A DNA stretch of 64,000 nucleotides. Source: SAR202 cluster bacterium. GTDB lineage: Bacteria; Chloroflexota; Dehalococcoidia; Lucifugimonadales; UBA3495. Shown in pieces: positions 62,622 to 64,000 of the stretch (position 1 is its first letter; the number at the start of each line of letters is the position of its first letter). Location of the stretch: NCBI GenBank assembly GCA_013204585.1, contig JABMNL010000009.1, forward strand, positions 86,058 through 150,057, in the 5' to 3' direction. A model generated the notes under the pieces. The model was not told the origin of the DNA and did not search any database. It saw only the letters and a list, made by a program, of their open reading frames with translations. A program made the translations under genes and the position numbers.

Positions 62622-63380
62622 CTAGCCTATTTCGATGCCCACGGGGCAGTGATCGGAGCCGAAGACATCCGACAGTATAAATGCGCTGGTCAATCGGCTG
62701 GCGAATTCTTGGTCCACGAAAAAGTAGTCGATGCGCCAACCCACGTTACGGTCTCTGGCCTTGGTCATCTGGTCCCAATAGGAATAGTTGCCAGGGTCTT
62801 GGTTGAACAGTCTAAGGGTATCCGCGTAGCCGCAGGCCAGAAATTCGTCCATCCAGGCGCGTTCCGTCGGGAGGAATCCGGAGACTTTGGCATTCTCCTT
62901 GGGTCGGGCCAAATCGATCTCCGTATGGGCGGTGTTCACATCGCCGCAGACCACCACATGCTTACCGCTCTTCCGGATGTTCTCTGCATACTTTAGGAAC
63001 GCAGCGTAGAAGTCCATTTTGTATTGGAGCCGCTCGGCAGACCGCTTCCCGTTTGGGAAGTAGATGTTGAACAAGACAAAGTCGCCGTAGTCGGCAATAA
63101 TCGTGCGTCCTTCGCTGTCGAACCGGTCGCCGAACCCAAACTGAACACTTTGAGGCTCTTGCTTGCTGTAGAGACCGACCCCGCTATAACCCTTTTTCTC
63201 CGGTGTGGAGAAATAGGAGGAGTAGCCAGCTATCGATTTGACCGCATCAGGAAGCTGCTCTTCATGGGCCTTGGTCTCCTGAAGGCACATGATGTCTGGG
63301 TTTTCGCCTGAGAACCAATCAAGAAAACCCTTTTTGTGAACCGCTCTGAGACCGTTTACGTTCCAGGAAATTACCCGCAT
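62622..63380 (-). CDS. xthA: Exodeoxyribonuclease III
   Basis: XthA repairs abasic and 3'-blocked DNA ends. The 252-residue product shows [20 protein letters not shown] with the metal-site Asn, [18 protein letters not shown] with the Glu, [18 protein letters not shown] with the catalytic D-x-N, and the C-terminal [16 protein letters not shown] with D-H. GAGGGG precedes ATG 63380. Length and motifs match the bacterial exonuclease III family. Confidence 0.95.
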   Translation of the reverse strand: MRVISWNVNGLRAVHKKGFLDWFSGENPDIMCLQETKAHEEQLPDAVKSIAGYSSYFSTPEKKGYSGVGLYSKQEPQSVQFGFGDRFDSEGRTIIADYGDFVLFNIYFPNGKRSAERLQYKMDFYAAFLKYAENIRKSGKHVVVCGDVNTAHTEIDLARPKENAKVSGFLPTERAWMDEFLACGYADTLRLFNQDPGNYSYWDQMTKARDRNVGWRIDYFFVDQEFASRLTSAFILSDVFGSDHCPVGIEIG

Positions 63381-63862
63381 AGGACCGACCCCTCACTAAA
63401 TCTACTGAAATGGGACGCGTTAATACTAATCTTTGCCCGATTGAATACTAATTTGCGATGCCATGAATACCTCGTCTTCCAATGCGAGGAACGAAGCAAT
63501 CAGCGCCACCCTGTCTGCCGTATCGAGGACAGGCTGTTTTACCTTGGCAGGCCCGATTATAGCCAATGCGGCGGACCCGTCAACTAACGGCGTTCAGCTA
63601 GTATGGACTGTTCGGCATGGCGTTCAATGGGTATCCGGTGCAAGCATAAAGGCAACTGGCAGGTTAATTACGGGGCGTTCTCCGCCGGAAATACAAGGTA
63701 CCCCGGCCGACAATATATCGGCTAGGGTACTGGGCAACCGCTGCCTGCTCCTTAAAGAGCGTTAACAAACCCCCGCTCACTTACTTCCCCCATTGCTTTG
63801 CCCCAAGGATGCGATTGTCCGCCTTGGTTGAGAAGCAATTCGGGAATCGGAGTCTTATGGAG
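63381..63862. other. Non-coding gap
   Basis: No supported gene. At about 63480-63503 there is ATGCGAGGAACGAAGCAATC, similar to dispersed repeats seen in other Chloroflexota and bacterial genomes. Open frames here have unlikely composition and no ribosome site. The xthA promoter should lie near 63381-63500 but no strong match was seen. Confidence 0.45.
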
Positions 63863-64000
63863 CTAGACGGACTCCGAAAGCAATTTAAGTTTTCCGGAAA
63901 GATCGGATACGGAGAAAGGCTTGGCCAGAAAGTCGGGAGTGAAAGTTGGGCCACACCGATCTTTAACCTCTTGCTGCGGGAGCGCAGAGGTCAATAGTAC
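63863..64000 (-). CDS. C-terminus of a response-regulator receiver domain (partial)
   Basis: The minus strand from the window edge to the stop at 63863-63865 is open for 45 codons. It reads VLLTSALPQQEVKD, then PDFLAKPFSVSDLSGKLKLL and a short end. The L-T-S-A strand, followed by F-L-A-K-P-F-S and the helix D-L-S-G-K-L, is the usual end of a receiver (REC) domain with its conserved lysine and cis-proline. The domain closes the protein, so it is either a single-domain regulator or the tail of a hybrid histidine kinase. The 5' end lies outside the window. Confidence 0.75.
   Translation of the reverse strand, partial: VLLTSALPQQEVKDRCGPTFTPDFLAKPFSVSDLSGKLKLLSESV

Noticed and set aside
63463-63765. 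Plus-strand open frame of about 100 codons
   Set aside because: It covers a dispersed repeat, has no ribosome site or recognisable motifs, and is of unlikely composition.
63809-63997. Plus-strand open frame of 62 codons at the right edge
   Set aside because: The opposite strand encodes a recognisable receiver-domain end, which explains the conservation-like signal.

Overview
The window looks like a chromosomal segment of a free-living, mostly aerobic bacterium, most likely a Chloroflexota (Dehalococcoidia / SAR202-like) lineage. That placement is an inference. It rests on moderate-to-high GC, the ribosomal and sigma/primase gene order, a fused electron-transfer flavoprotein beside paired acyl-CoA dehydrogenases, several luciferase-like flavin monooxygenases, DUF3179, amidase and beta-propeller genes, and intergenic hairpin repeats. 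No phage, plasmid, IS transposase, CRISPR array or rRNA gene is visible. One tRNA gene, Ala(GGC), is present.

Layout. 1-4815 (+): the alpha operon tail, rpsM-rpsK-rpsD-rpoA-rplQ-truA-rplM-rpsI, closed by a strong terminator. 5023-11900 (-): a phosphohexomutase, then a methyl-cycle and methylthioadenosine-salvage operon read as mtnA-mtnP-rhodanese-ahcY-metK. The operon is preceded by a sigma-70 promoter, a SAM-I (S-box) riboswitch and its terminator. 11960-18284 (+): pncB, a single-chain EtfB-EtfA fusion, two acyl-CoA dehydrogenases and a small YHS protein. 18310-23290: a luciferase-like monooxygenase, a GlcG/HbpS protein, a CMD-family protein, an Asp-box propeller and a cupin. 23354-23778 is a repeat-rich gap.

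23779-31760 (-): an MFS carrier and a central-carbon block (tkt; gnd-zwf-GH15 with overlapping start and stop codons). 31949-39420: an RNA polymerase sigma factor, a DUF3179 lipoprotein, an LLM oxidoreductase, a nitroreductase, zinc-ribbon and hypothetical proteins, an MFS carrier and a CPBP protease. 39680-49274: tRNA-Ala, two propeller enzymes, three amidases (two of them inverted paralogues), a flavin disulfide reductase, tandem 130-140 bp repeats and a cyclase-family hydrolase.

49445-58620: glmU, a CBS/CorC membrane protein, a small zinc ribbon, the dnaG-rpoD operon, a glycerophosphodiesterase and an MFS carrier. 58642-64000: a protoglobin, an AroQ-like protein with altered active-site residues, a possible 32-residue ORF, a lipoprotein, a serine hydrolase, a hydratase/FAH protein, xthA, and at the right edge the C-terminus of a response-regulator receiver domain that runs out of the window.

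The best regulatory finding is the complete promoter, SAM-I aptamer and terminator module in front of the methionine-salvage operon. The most promising leads for new biology are the AroQ-like paralogue beside a protoglobin, the ETF fusion with an acyl-CoA dehydrogenase lacking the usual glutamate, the amidase cluster with a possible GatC/AtzG-like small partner, and a truA gene with no ordinary start codon. I see no clear defence or other obviously novel multi-gene system.
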